From: JANXQE01 sp035651635
GTDB taxonomy: Bacteria; Verrucomicrobiota; Verrucomicrobiia; Limisphaerales; UBA8199
Length of the DNA stretch: 64,000 nt
Direction of reading: 5' to 3'
NCBI GenBank assembly: GCA_035651635.1
Contig: DASRFK010000068.1
Span: 1-64,000 of the forward strand
A program made the translations under genes and the position numbers. A model generated the notes under the pieces. The model saw only the letters and a program-made list of their open reading frames with translations. It was not told the origin of the DNA and searched no databases. Below are positions 34,610-42,414 of the stretch, one piece after another. Each line of letters starts with the position of its first letter. Position 1 is the stretch's first letter.

Positions 34610-34853
34610 ACGCTGGTCTGCTACTGGTCATATCCTGTCACGACTCAGACCCCGGCTCAAGTGGGTTCGGCCTCCCGGATCCTTTCCCATTCGCATACCC
34701 ACAATCCGCGGTTAACCGCAGTCGCCGTGCGCTCCAAAAACGCTTGCGACAGAGGAGGTGGTCGATTAGTGTTTGCACGCTTTTGATTTGGCCGGCATTT
34801 CCCCCCTGGTGCAATCCCGGACTCGATGACCCAAATCATCGTTCCTGCTTTGT

Positions 34854-34929
34854 GGGTTGGTAGCTCAGTCGGTAGAGCAGCGGCCTTTTAAGCCGTTGGT
34901 CGAGGGTTCGAGTCCCTCCCAACCCACCA
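34854..34929 (+). tRNA. tRNA-Lys(TTT)
   Basis: A 76-nt cloverleaf with CCA encoded. Acceptor GGGTTGG/CCAACCC, D-arm GCTC-AGTCGGTA-GAGC, anticodon stem GCGGC/GCCGT with loop CTTTTAA (anticodon TTT, codons AAA/AAG), T-arm GAGGG-TTCGAGT-CCCTC. The 3' end was checked for a duplicated attachment site within the window; none was found. Confidence 0.97.
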
Positions 34930-35139
34930 CTCTAAAAATCGAGGAAATCCCTATAAAATCAGGTGTTCTATCACCTTCAAACCCCCAATCGGCAATGGGA
35001 ACCAAGCAGGGGCATTAGGAGAGAAAAAGACATTTGTGGGCAACTTTGGGCAACTATCATGGAACCCTCAGCCGCCCACTAGCCCCCACTGACCCCACAC
35101 TTGAGTTGATATCCCTGGAGGCTCTGCTAAGCCTCCAGA
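34930..35139. other. Intergenic region after tRNA-Lys
   Basis: No gene. A 9-bp hairpin CTGGAGGCT-CTGCTA-AGCCTCCAG (35115-35138) ends one base before the GTG start of the next gene. It includes GGAGG in its left arm, so it could affect initiation. Confidence 0.4.
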
Positions 35140-35687
35140 GTGAGAGGAAAGATAATCCCTGTGGTGGTTGGTCTCGCGCTGGTTACAGGTTTGGTTTTCC
35201 TGGTCGTCACCACCCAGCGCAGCGGGGTCCTGGTGCGCTCAGTGGACAAGCGACTGAAGATTTACAGTTTTGAATACTTTCCAGAGGCCAGCATGGATTT
35301 CTCTTACCCGCCGGCTCCGCGGCCTCCGAGCAAGCTGCGTATCCAGTGGACAATTCTGGCCCACAAATTTCGACTCTACCAGCCACGGAGCACAACGAAC
35401 CCGTTGCCACTGGTGAAACTAACTGGACCGGGGCCAGCCCTTGTGGTGCTCGGCCAAATTGCAGGCGGCGATTCGCACTGGCTCGAACTCGTCACGCAGC
35501 ACGGCGAGACAATCCATCAATCAGCTCCAATGCACGCCCTCATCGACGTGACAAATTTGTTTCTTTGGCATTATCCTCTTATGAGGGAAGGAAAAAAAGA
35601 ACGGTTCACCCTCTGACTAACGGAAATTATTTTTTGAGGTTCTCCGATGAAACCAACTATCTGGCCTTCGTGCGCGTGCGACAGTAG
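35140..35687 (+). pseudogene. Membrane-anchored protein gene with a frameshift at an A7 run
   Basis: The first frame (GTG 35140 to TGA 35614-35616) gives 158 residues, with an N-terminal membrane helix (VVVGLALVTGLVFLVV) and a soluble part. At 35592-35598 there is an A7 run (GGA AAA AAA GAA). In the -1 frame beyond it the reading continues as RTVHPLTNGNYFLRFSDETN and ends VRVRQ before a TAG at 35685-35687, which looks like a natural C-terminus. So an ancestral protein of about 182 residues probably existed. The cause may be a one-base deletion in the A run, a sequencing error, or programmed -1 slippage (A AAA AAA is a slippery heptamer). No family recognised. Confidence 0.55.
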
Positions 35688-35968
35688 AGGCCCGTGATGA
35701 AGCGACTGCGTGACCGGCAGCCGGTATAGAGATCTTCGGTCGACTGCAGAGCAAGCACAGCGCACATAAGCCCTTGGCAGTCAGTAGTCAATTTGAGTGC
35801 GCGGATGACCGTTCTTTGGCCACCGCACGTCTGAAACTCCCGTTCGTGTATGGGGTGTCATGATGCTCGTGCCTGAGACAACGTGGAGGAAGTGCTCTTT
35901 CAAAACCAGGATGGTAAGCCGACACACGCCTAAAGCCATTCCGTGGCCATCAACCCGAAAACGCAGGG
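35688..35968. other. Intergenic region
   Basis: 281 bp between convergent genes. No supported gene, tRNA or strong hairpin was found. Confidence 0.35.
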
Positions 35969-36613
35969 TCAGTTTGCGCGGGCTTGCCGGAGGTCAGGCT
36001 TGATGGGACGCCCAAAGTCCGCCACGAACCGTTTCATCCGAAATTCGAGCCACGAAATCCCGTACTTCCTGGCTTCGCGGAGCGCCAGGTCACTCGACCA
36101 GTGGTCGTGCTGGATTCGATAGCAGGCCACAATCGTACCGGTCCGATCGCAGCCATGCAGGCAATGGATGAACACGGAGTCGGGAAACTTTTCGAGCAAG
36201 GCCAGAATCTGCCGGACCTGCTGTTCACTGGGGCGAGACGTTCCGCTCATCGGAAAATTGGTATAAAGAATGCCATTGGCTTGCGCCTCGGCTGCTTCTT
36301 CCTTCCAACTCTCCCCCGGCATCCGCAGGTTGATGATGAGTTTCACGCCGAGGCGCTTGAGGCTTCTGATCCCTTCGCCATCCGGCTGCGCGCCACGATA
36401 GAGATGTTCCGCGACCTTCCCGTAATTGAGGATACCTTCTTGAACGGGCAAACCACGTCCCAGAGCGCTTGCGCACATCAACAACAGGGCAGCGACCGCA
36501 CCGGCAAAATGCGCCCGGCCGCTAAGAAATCGCCCGATCGAAGAGTAGCCGGCCCGAAAAGAGCAACTTTTCCCAACCCCCACAGGTACTGCATGGCAAT
36601 GGAGTAAAGACAC
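35969..36613 (-). CDS. Dual-specificity/tyrosine phosphatase-like protein with membrane leader
   Basis: Up to 214 residues. The cysteine-phosphatase P-loop is HCLHGCDRTGT, with nucleophile C151 and R157 of the CX5R motif, preceded by 'FPDSVFIH'. An early block 'YRGAQPDGEGIRSLKRLGVKLIINLR' is typical of the DSP/DUF442-like group that dephosphorylates tyrosine or phosphoinositide-type substrates. An N-terminal hydrophobic stretch (AGAVAALLLMCASAL, about 37-51) suggests export or anchoring, so it may act outside the cytoplasm. The GTG at 36613 overlaps by one base the TAG of a short upstream frame; an internal start near the hydrophobic segment is also possible. Confidence 0.75.
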   Translation of the reverse strand: MSLLHCHAVPVGVGKSCSFRAGYSSIGRFLSGRAHFAGAVAALLLMCASALGRGLPVQEGILNYGKVAEHLYRGAQPDGEGIRSLKRLGVKLIINLRMPGESWKEEAAEAQANGILYTNFPMSGTSRPSEQQVRQILALLEKFPDSVFIHCLHGCDRTGTIVACYRIQHDHWSSDLALREARKYGISWLEFRMKRFVADFGRPIKPDLRQARAN

Positions 36614-36747
36614 TATTTTTGAACAGGTAAATCCTCCAGGTACACGCGGGTAAAGTCAAGCTCAGCCGGGGCTTTCGGGTGGGTTAAATGTGTCGGTTGT
36701 TCTGTGTTGATCGGCGGAAAGAGCGGCAGAGGGCTGCCGCAGTCCAA
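36613..36747 (-). CDS. Possible short ORF coupled to the phosphatase gene
   Basis: A 44-residue open frame from TTG 36747 to TAG 36613-36615, with the stop sharing one base with the phosphatase GTG. It ends in AELDFTRVYLEDLPVQK, which looks like a folded C-terminus. It lies in the gap between the aldehyde dehydrogenase and the phosphatase, and there is no ATG. It may be a decayed gene tail or chance. Confidence 0.2.
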   Translation of the reverse strand: MDCGSPLPLFPPINTEQPTHLTHPKAPAELDFTRVYLEDLPVQK

Positions 36748-36779
36748 AACCTTCGGTTCTCGGGGCCCGCACCCGCCCG

Positions 36780-38198
36780 CTACTCCGTCCGATTGCCCTG
36801 GACCGGTGTGCAGTCGGAGACCACGGTCTTTATGTTCACGAATTCGCGGATGCCGTGGTGACTTAACTCGCGGCCATAACCTGATTGCTTGATGCCGCCG
36901 AAAGGCAGGGCCGGGTTGGAAGCGACCATTTGGTTGATAAAAACCATTCCCGCTTCGAGCTCGGCCACCAATCGGCCCTGCTCGCCGGAATCATTACTCC
37001 AGGCCGACGCGCCGAGACCGAACGAGGTATCATTTGCGATTCGAATAGCGTGATCGAGATCGTCGACATAAAAAATAGAAGCCACGGGGCCGAAGAGCTC
37101 GTCACTATATGCCGGCGAGCCGGCCGGGACGCCGGTCAGGACCGTGGGTTCAAAGAAATACCCCGGTCCAGCAACCCGGTGCCCACCGAGCAACAATTTC
37201 GCTCCCAGGCCGACCGTTTTTTCCACCTGCGCTTGCAGGCCGAGCACAACTTCCTCAGTGGCGAGCGGCCCGAGGTCCGTGCTCTCGTCGAGGGGGTCAC
37301 CTATTTTCAGTGCGGCCATGCGTTGGACAAACCGGGCCGCAAATTCGTCGGCGATTTCCCGATGCACAATGAACCGCTTGGCGGCAATGCAGGATTGGCC
37401 GTTGTTGATCGTCCTTGCCTGCACTGCAGTGGCGATAGCCTTTTCCAGGTTTGCGCTGGGCATCACGATGAAGGGGTCGCTTCCACCCAGCTCCAGCACG
37501 GTTTTCTTGATCTGCCGCCCAGCCGCGGCGGCTACTTTCGATCCAGCGCCGACGCTGCCGGTCAGCGTCACCGCCCGCACGCGCGGGTCCTCAATCAGCC
37601 GCTCCACCTCCTCGGAACCAATCAGCAGCGTCTGGAATGCGCCCCCCGGAAAGCCGGCTTCCCGGAATATCCTTTCGATGGCGAGCGCGCACTGGGGAAC
37701 ATTGGAGGCGTGTTTGAGCAAACCGACATTTCCAGCCATTAAGGCCGGAGCGGCGAAGCGGAACACTTGCCACAAAGGAAAATTCCAAGGCATCACCGCG
37801 AGCACCGGACCGAGCGGCTCGTACCGGACATAAGCGCCGGAGCTGCTGCCGGCCGCAGGTTCGTCCGCGAGGAAATCGGCCCCATGTTCCGCGTAGAAAC
37901 GGCACGCCGTCGCACACTTTTCCACTTCCTGGATGGCGGCCCGGATCGGCTTGCCCATTTCCATGGTCATCGTGCGGCCCAAACCCGATTTGTCTCGCTC
38001 CAGGACCGCCGCGGCGTGGTTCAACCAGGCCACGCGTTCCGCAAAGGTGCTGCGGCGGAACATGGTGAATGCGGCTTGGGCCACCGCCAGGCGCCGTTCC
38101 AATTCCGACCGAGTATGGGGCTCGAATCGCCGCAAGACCTGCCCCGTCGCCGGATTGATGCTGGCAATGCCTCGAGAACCAAATACTGCTGTACTCAT
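36780..38198 (-). CDS. NAD(P)-dependent aldehyde dehydrogenase, succinate-semialdehyde type
   Basis: 472 residues from ATG 38198 (MSTAVFGSRGIASINPATG). A longer frame to 38246 is less likely. The ALDH catalytic residues are present: N139 in PWNFPLW, E236 in LELGGSDPF and C270 in NNGQSCIAAKRF, with the substrate-loop 'QFRFAAPALMAGNVGLLKHA' type sequence. It is closest to the GabD1/Sad (YneI) group, which oxidises succinate semialdehyde to succinate. It acts in the cytoplasm and lies alone. Substrate is inferred from the family signature only. Confidence 0.85.
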   Translation of the reverse strand: MSTAVFGSRGIASINPATGQVLRRFEPHTRSELERRLAVAQAAFTMFRRSTFAERVAWLNHAAAVLERDKSGLGRTMTMEMGKPIRAAIQEVEKCATACRFYAEHGADFLADEPAAGSSSGAYVRYEPLGPVLAVMPWNFPLWQVFRFAAPALMAGNVGLLKHASNVPQCALAIERIFREAGFPGGAFQTLLIGSEEVERLIEDPRVRAVTLTGSVGAGSKVAAAAGRQIKKTVLELGGSDPFIVMPSANLEKAIATAVQARTINNGQSCIAAKRFIVHREIADEFAARFVQRMAALKIGDPLDESTDLGPLATEEVVLGLQAQVEKTVGLGAKLLLGGHRVAGPGYFFEPTVLTGVPAGSPAYSDELFGPVASIFYVDDLDHAIRIANDTSFGLGASAWSNDSGEQGRLVAELEAGMVFINQMVASNPALPFGGIKQSGYGRELSHHGIREFVNIKTVVSDCTPVQGNRTE

Positions 38199-38259
38199 CT
38201 CCACAAGAGATTTAGCACACTTTAGCGTGGAACGCTCTCCACCCAAATGCCGGCTAACT
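38199..38259. other. Promoter-proximal gap upstream of the aldehyde dehydrogenase
   Basis: 61 bp between the aldehyde dehydrogenase start and the repeat array. AATACTGCTGTACTCATCTCC before the array has no clear -10/-35 on the minus strand. Nothing else is seen. Confidence 0.25.
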
Positions 38260-38669
38260 GGTAGGGATGGCGCGCTGCGCCGTCCGCGCCGCGTTCAGCG
38301 GCGCAACGTCACGAAGGGTTTGACGCGCTTCCGCATTCGTTCCGCCCGCTGCTGCGCGGGCGGGGACATCGCAGCGCGATGGTCCCTACCTCACAGTCGC
38401 TCTTTTCTGGCGCGCTGCGCCGTCCGCGCCGCGTTCAGCAGCGCAACGTCACGAAGGGTTTGACGGGCTTCCACATTCGTTCCGCCCGCTGCTGCCGGGC
38501 GGGGACATCGCAGCGCGATGGTCCCTACCTCACGATCGCTCTTTTCTGGCGCGCTGCGCCGTCCGCGCCGCGTTCAGCGGCGCAACGTCACGAAGGGTTT
38601 GACGCGCTTCCACATTCGTTCCGCCCGCTGCTGCGCGGGCGGGGACATCGCAGCGCGATGGTCCCTACC
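38260..38669. repeat. MITE-like palindromic element, three tandem copies (B1-B3)
   Basis: Copy 1 is complete, 38260-38390 (131 bp), with GGTAGGGA at the left and TCCCTACC at the right. Copies 2 (38409-38529) and 3 (38548-38669) lack the left TIR tip and are separated by 18-bp spacers TCAC..TCGCTCTTTTCT that are nearly identical. The period is 140 then 139 bp. Each copy has hairpins GGcGCGC/GCGCC, GCGCCGC/GCGGCGC, CCGCCCGC/GCGGGCGG (one base lost in copy 2) and GGGACATCGC/GCGATGGTCCC. The left and right ends match the element at 25520-25646 in reverse complement; the core differs. No coding content. Confidence 0.85.
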
Positions 38670-38771
38670 TCACCTTTTCAATGGATTTAGATGCGTTTGC
38701 CCTGATGTCAGCCCAACTTCAGCTCTTGACTCGGCTGTTCCGGCCCTGGACTCTGCAAAAATCACGGTCGC

Positions 38772-39248
38772 ATGAATGACGTTACCTTCCGCGTGTATCA
38801 ACCTGGCGATCTCGAACCGATCAAGCGACTGACACTTGAGAGCTTCGTCGGCGTCACCATCGAAGAAAACCTCCAAGCCGCGTTGGGGACGCTCAATGGA
38901 CACGACTGGCGTTGGCGCAAGGCCCGGCATATCGATGAAGACGTGGCCGCCAATGCGGCGGGGATTTTTGTCGCCGAGACTGAAGGACGGTTAGTCGGCT
39001 ACATCACGACACGCGTCGATCGGGAAGCCGGCAAAGGCCGCATACCCAACCTCGCCGTGGCGGCCGATTTCCGAGGCCGCGGCCTGGGCCGGCTGTTGAT
39101 CGAGCGTGCCTTGGACTATTTTCGCGCGGAAGGACTGGCTTACGCGGTGATTGAGACGATGGCGCAAAACGCGATTGGCCAGCACGTTTACCCCGCCTGC
39201 GGCTTTGTCGAGATCGCCCGCCAGGTCCATTTTGCCCGGCGCTTGTGA
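38772..39248 (+). CDS. GNAT-family N-acetyltransferase
   Basis: 158 residues with the GNAT fold. The acetyl-CoA motif A is 'IPNLAVAADFRGRGLGRLLI', containing the R/Q-x2-G-x-G/A pattern (RGRGLG), followed by 'ALDYFRAEGLAYAVIET'. N-terminal beta-strands and 'GRLVGYITTR' are typical. The acceptor is unknown: small molecule or protein N-terminus. It is monocistronic, with the MITE-like array directly upstream and a strong terminator hairpin downstream. Confidence 0.85.
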   Translation: MNDVTFRVYQPGDLEPIKRLTLESFVGVTIEENLQAALGTLNGHDWRWRKARHIDEDVAANAAGIFVAETEGRLVGYITTRVDREAGKGRIPNLAVAADFRGRGLGRLLIERALDYFRAEGLAYAVIETMAQNAIGQHVYPACGFVEIARQVHFARRL

Positions 39249-39286
39249 CCTGGCTATCTTCTAGTTGAGAGTTGCCGGAAGACCGA

Positions 39287-39326
39287 AGCCCGAAGTCCGA
39301 AGAACCAACCTTCGGAACTTCGGGCT
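39287..39326. terminator. Bidirectional hairpin terminator
   Basis: A stem of AGCCCGAAGTCCGAAG (39287-39302) with CTTCGGAACTTCGGGCT (39310-39326, one mismatch/bulge), then TTTGTGTT. It lies between the converging GNAT and sigma factor genes and can serve both strands; AAGAC-type bases lie on the other side. Confidence 0.6.
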
Positions 39327-39350
39327 TTGTGTTCAGTCTCTCACTAAGCC

Positions 39351-40460
39351 TCAAGCCATGGCCAGCGCATCTTCCGACTCCGGAAGAGCATCCCGCTCTT
39401 TCATGCGCGCGCGGAGGCGGGTAAGCGCTTCTTCCTGGATCTGGCGAATCCGCTCACGCGTGAGCCGATAGTGCACACCGACTTCTTCGAGCGTCTTTGG
39501 GGACTCGCCGTCCAAGCCAAAGCGCAAGTTGAGGATCGTTCGTTCGCGCTCGCTCAAGGTGCCCAGGACTTCCTGCAGCAACTCGGCATCGCCTTGCTTG
39601 ACCATCTGTTCAAAGGCGCCAACCGCGTTGGGGTCGGCGACTACTTCGGAGACCTGTTTGCCGTCCTCCCCTTCAGTCAGCGGCGCATCCAGGGAAACGG
39701 GCGCGCGGCCGGCATCGCGATACAGCTTGACCTGGCGTAGGCTGAAGCCCATCTCGTCGGCGACTTCTTCGTCCGTTGCCTCGCGGCCGAGAGTTTCACG
39801 CAGCTTGCGTTCCGCGTTGCGAATATGAGCCATCTTGTCGACCACATGCACAGGTAAACGGATCGTTTTCGACTGGTTGCCCAGAGCGCGCCGAATGGAT
39901 TGCTTGATCCAGAGCGCGGCGTAAGTGGAAAGTTTGGCTCCCTTAGCCGGGTTGAACCGCTCGACGCCTTTCATCAAGCCGATATTGCCTTCGTTAATCA
40001 AATCGAGCAACGGCAGGCCCAAACCTTCGTAATCGCGCGCAATCTTCACGACCAACCGCAAGTTGGCCTTAATCATGTGCTCGCGGGCTTCCTCATCGCC
40101 CTTTTGGATTCGCCGAGCCAGCACAATTTCCTCCTCGGGGGTTAGAAGCTTCACCTGGCCGATCTCCCGCAGATAAAGCTGCAGGTTATCGCCTCGCGAC
40201 ACGTCGTTGCTCTGCAACTCGGTCGCAGCTCGGTCGAAGCCCACTTCCCCTTCGGGCAGGACCACAACCGGAGTGGGGGCGTCCTCATCCTGTTTGCGGC
40301 GGGCGCCACGGCCTTTGGCTAGACCACCGTTGCGGCCGGCAGTCAGCTTCGCGGGGCGCAAAGGAGAGATTTTTCTCAAATTATTTTTTGCTGGAGCTGC
40401 CGCGTTGGCGGACTTCGAAGCCGCCGCTGTCCGGCGTTCCAGTGTGGTTTCAAGTTTCAT
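39351..40460 (-). CDS. Sigma-70 family RNA polymerase sigma factor (short, group 2-like)
   Basis: 369 residues. An N-terminal basic, low-complexity tail (1-85) is followed by region 1.2 ('DNLQLYLREIGQVKLLTPEEE', near 91-110), region 2 ('ANLRLVVKIARDYEGLGLPLLDLINEGNIGLMKGVERFNPAKGAKLSTYAALWIKQSIRRAL'-type core, about 131-192, with the -10 reading helix YAALWIKQSIRR), region 3 and region 4 (about 298-352, with ERERTILNLRFGLDG and the TRERIRQIQEEAL helix). It is shorter than housekeeping RpoD and lacks its long non-conserved region, so it is more like a group 2 (RpoS/SigB-type) factor; the primary factor cannot be excluded. The start is ATG 40460. Confidence 0.85.
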   Translation of the reverse strand: MKLETTLERRTAAASKSANAAAPAKNNLRKISPLRPAKLTAGRNGGLAKGRGARRKQDEDAPTPVVVLPEGEVGFDRAATELQSNDVSRGDNLQLYLREIGQVKLLTPEEEIVLARRIQKGDEEAREHMIKANLRLVVKIARDYEGLGLPLLDLINEGNIGLMKGVERFNPAKGAKLSTYAALWIKQSIRRALGNQSKTIRLPVHVVDKMAHIRNAERKLRETLGREATDEEVADEMGFSLRQVKLYRDAGRAPVSLDAPLTEGEDGKQVSEVVADPNAVGAFEQMVKQGDAELLQEVLGTLSERERTILNLRFGLDGESPKTLEEVGVHYRLTRERIRQIQEEALTRLRARMKERDALPESEDALAMA

Positions 40461-40574
40461 ATTCTTTCGCTAGCATGGTTAAAATTTTCGCTACTCGAGT
40501 GTAAGTCATGAATCGCAATTAGTTGCATTACATTTTTGTAACCAATGAGATTACATTAAAATCTAATAAAAAAA
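40461..40574. promoter_or_regulatory. AT-rich upstream region of the sigma gene, with palindrome TTACA-TTTT-TGTAA
   Basis: 114 AT-rich bases upstream of the sigma factor (minus strand) and behind the Rrf2 gene. They contain the perfect palindrome TTACATTTTTGTAA (40528-40541) and a second TTACAT at 40550-40555. A third TTACAT motif occurs upstream of the Rrf2 gene (41052-41057, TTACATATGT). The shared TTACAT may be an Rrf2 site; this is inference. Confidence 0.35.
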
Positions 40575-41036
40575 TCATTGTTTCACCCCCGGGGGGCTGT
40601 CGCTGCAGCACTCGTGCACCATTTTGAGCACGTCGGCCAGCGTCGTGCGCGCCAGGTCCTGCTCCAACGCTTTTAAGGCGGAGCCGAATACCCGCTCGAG
40701 GGCCGCCTGAATGCAATGACCGACCGGGCAGGCCTGGTCAGGTTTCTTTCGCGGCAGCCCGAACGCTTCATCCTGTTCTACCGCCCGGAAAACCTCGCCG
40801 AGGTTAATCCGCGCAGCCGAACGGCTCAACCTCGAGCCAAAGCCCGCGCCTTTGCGGGTTTCGACCAGCCGTGCCTGCTGTAGGGTCGATAACAGGCGCC
40901 GGATCATCACCGGGTTGGTGTTGACGCTGCGTGCCAGCAATTCCGACGTGACGCGGTCGCCGTCCTTGTAGGCCAGCACCGTTAGCACGTGAACTGCCAT
41001 GGCAAATCTGCAGCTTGTCCGCATAACGTTGGCCAT
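40575..41036 (-). CDS. Rrf2-family transcriptional regulator
   Basis: 153 residues. A winged helix-turn-helix of the Rrf2/IscR/NsrR family (SCRFAMAVHVLTVLAYKDG, then SELLARSVNTNPVMIRRLLSTLQQARLVETRKG). The Cys set is C103 and C108 (ACPVGHC) plus a C-terminal CC (C143-C144). That differs from the usual three-cysteine Fe-S loop of IscR and may or may not hold a cluster. M5 (MRTSCRFAM) is a likely alternative start. It lies upstream of the sigma gene, on the same strand, 114 bp away. Confidence 0.85.
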   Translation of the reverse strand: MANVMRTSCRFAMAVHVLTVLAYKDGDRVTSELLARSVNTNPVMIRRLLSTLQQARLVETRKGAGFGSRLSRSAARINLGEVFRAVEQDEAFGLPRKKPDQACPVGHCIQAALERVFGSALKALEQDLARTTLADVLKMVHECCSDSPPGVKQ

Positions 41037-41086
41037 ACGTAACCCCGCTTGTTACATATGTCAAATTGCCAGGCGAGTCCCTCGCC
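41037..41086. promoter_or_regulatory. Possible Rrf2 promoter/operator
   Basis: On the minus strand TTGACA (41059-41064) lies 22 nt upstream of the first ATG and overlaps the palindrome ACATATGT (41054-41061). The -10 position is weak. An autoregulatory site is inferred. Confidence 0.25.
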
Positions 41087-41290
41087 CCATCCGTGGTCGC
41101 CCCGATCTGCGGGGGGTCAACCTTCCCCCATCCATGGTCGCCCCGAATCTGCGGGGGGTCAACCTTCCCCCATCCGTGGTCGCCCCGATCTGCGGGGGTC
41201 AGCCTTCCCCCATCCGTGGTCGCCCCGATCTGCGGGGGTCAGCCTTCCCCCATCTGCGGTCGCCCCGAATCTGCGGGGGTTAACCTCCGC
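41087..41290. repeat. Five-copy tandem repeat (40-42 bp units)
   Basis: Units start near 41087, 41128, 41170, 41210 and 41250. Each contains a CCAT-led segment, then GGTCGCCCCG, ATCTGCGGGG and GTCAACC/AGCC, that is, a short palindrome CCCCG-(a)atctg-CGGGG. Units differ by single-base changes and 1-2 bp length differences. It is a minisatellite between the Rrf2 gene and the methyltransferase gene. The resemblance to a type I-E CRISPR repeat is superficial. Confidence 0.8.
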
Positions 41291-41310
41291 ACATCTGTGA
41301 GCACTATCTT

Positions 41311-42315
41311 CTAAGGTTTCGTCGCCAGGATAAGCGGAGAGGGCCCAGGAGTATCCAATCGGCGCACGTCCGTAAAACCTATGTTCCGAAGCCAATCGTT
41401 CATTTCCGCAAAGGTGAACGTGTCGCCTTGTTCGGTATTGACGAGCATGTTCACGGCAAACATTAGCGCATTGGGAGGGCCAGTGCGGTCGTCGTTGGGG
41501 ACGAATTCAGCAATCGCGATCGTTGCGCCCGGAGCGAGTGCTGCGAACGTTTTGCGGAGCAACTCGCGGCTGCGCCTCTCGCCTTCGCTATGCAGGATAT
41601 GCCCAAGAATGGCAATGTGGTAGCCCTTGCCAAAATCGACCTCGATCAGGTCGCCGGGGATTGGCGTTAACCGGTCGCCGACGCCATGGCGGGCGGCCAC
41701 GCGTTTGGTTGTCTCAAGAACTTGCGGCCAGTCGACCGCCCAGATGCGCACTTCGGGTGACTGTTGGGCCAGGGCAATGCCCCAAACGCCCGACCCGGCA
41801 GCGATGTCCAGGACCTTGACCGGACCCGGTCGTCCCTTCAAATGCAAATGCTCACCCAAGGCACAGGCGGCGGGGTAACCCATCGGGAATAAGGCTTCCA
41901 CGAAACTCGCAAAGAAAGCGGCTCCTTGCTGCTCCTCGTTAACGGCCTGCACAGGTTTGCCAGTTCGCACGACTTCGGGCAACTGTTGCCAGCGAGGTAA
42001 AATCTGGCTCAGGGTATGCTGAAAAAAGCCCCCGTGAAATCCCGGCTTGGTAGATACCAGGAAAGCCGCGCTTTCGGGCGTGAGCGCAAAGCGATCATTC
42101 GATCGAGAAAGAAACTCCAAGCCGACCAGCGCGTTGAGGATGGCGGTGAGCCCGCGTTTGGATGCGCCGGTGGTTTGGACGAGTTCATCGACGGTCTTGG
42201 GCGACTCATCGAGCAGGTCGAAAACACGATACTGAAGGGCGGCTTGCAAAATCAGGGGCGGCGCGTAGCCCCAGGCGAATTGCATGATGCGTTCGGGCGT
42301 AACGTTTGATTTCAT
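41311..42315 (-). CDS. SAM-dependent O-methyltransferase with dimerisation domain
   Basis: 334 residues. The N-terminal part (about 15-85) is the winged-helix dimerisation domain of the O-methyltransferase (AcnN/hydroxyneurosporene-type) group: 'LQAALQYRVFDLLDESPKTVDELVQTTG'. It precedes a Rossmann methyltransferase with the SAM motif VLDIAAGSG (168-176), AVDWPQVL and PGDLIEVDF. The substrate is probably a small aromatic or polyketide-like molecule, but cannot be specified. It has no operon partners. A minisatellite separates it from the Rrf2 gene. Confidence 0.8.
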   Translation of the reverse strand: MKSNVTPERIMQFAWGYAPPLILQAALQYRVFDLLDESPKTVDELVQTTGASKRGLTAILNALVGLEFLSRSNDRFALTPESAAFLVSTKPGFHGGFFQHTLSQILPRWQQLPEVVRTGKPVQAVNEEQQGAAFFASFVEALFPMGYPAACALGEHLHLKGRPGPVKVLDIAAGSGVWGIALAQQSPEVRIWAVDWPQVLETTKRVAARHGVGDRLTPIPGDLIEVDFGKGYHIAILGHILHSEGERRSRELLRKTFAALAPGATIAIAEFVPNDDRTGPPNALMFAVNMLVNTEQGDTFTFAEMNDWLRNIGFTDVRRLDTPGPSPLILATKP

Positions 42316-42414
42316 GGCGGGCCAGAGTACCTAAGAGCCCCGCGCTGTCCATATAGGTTTATGAATCCATAAGACGGAGAGGACAAGTGGGGCGAATATT
42401 TTTGGCGCTGTAAG

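Noticed and set aside
34854..34929. Attachment site or island at tRNA-Lys
   Set aside because: The 3' end of the tRNA is not duplicated within the window and no integrase is present.
38379..38775. Open reading frames inside the MITE-like array (three frames, about 85-103 residues)
   Set aside because: They arise from the GC-rich palindromic repeats, repeat themselves in translation and have no start signals.
41087..41290. CRISPR array resembling type I-E repeats
   Set aside because: Units are 40-42 bp with almost no variable spacer, the non-palindromic part is nearly constant, and no cas gene is nearby. It is a minisatellite.
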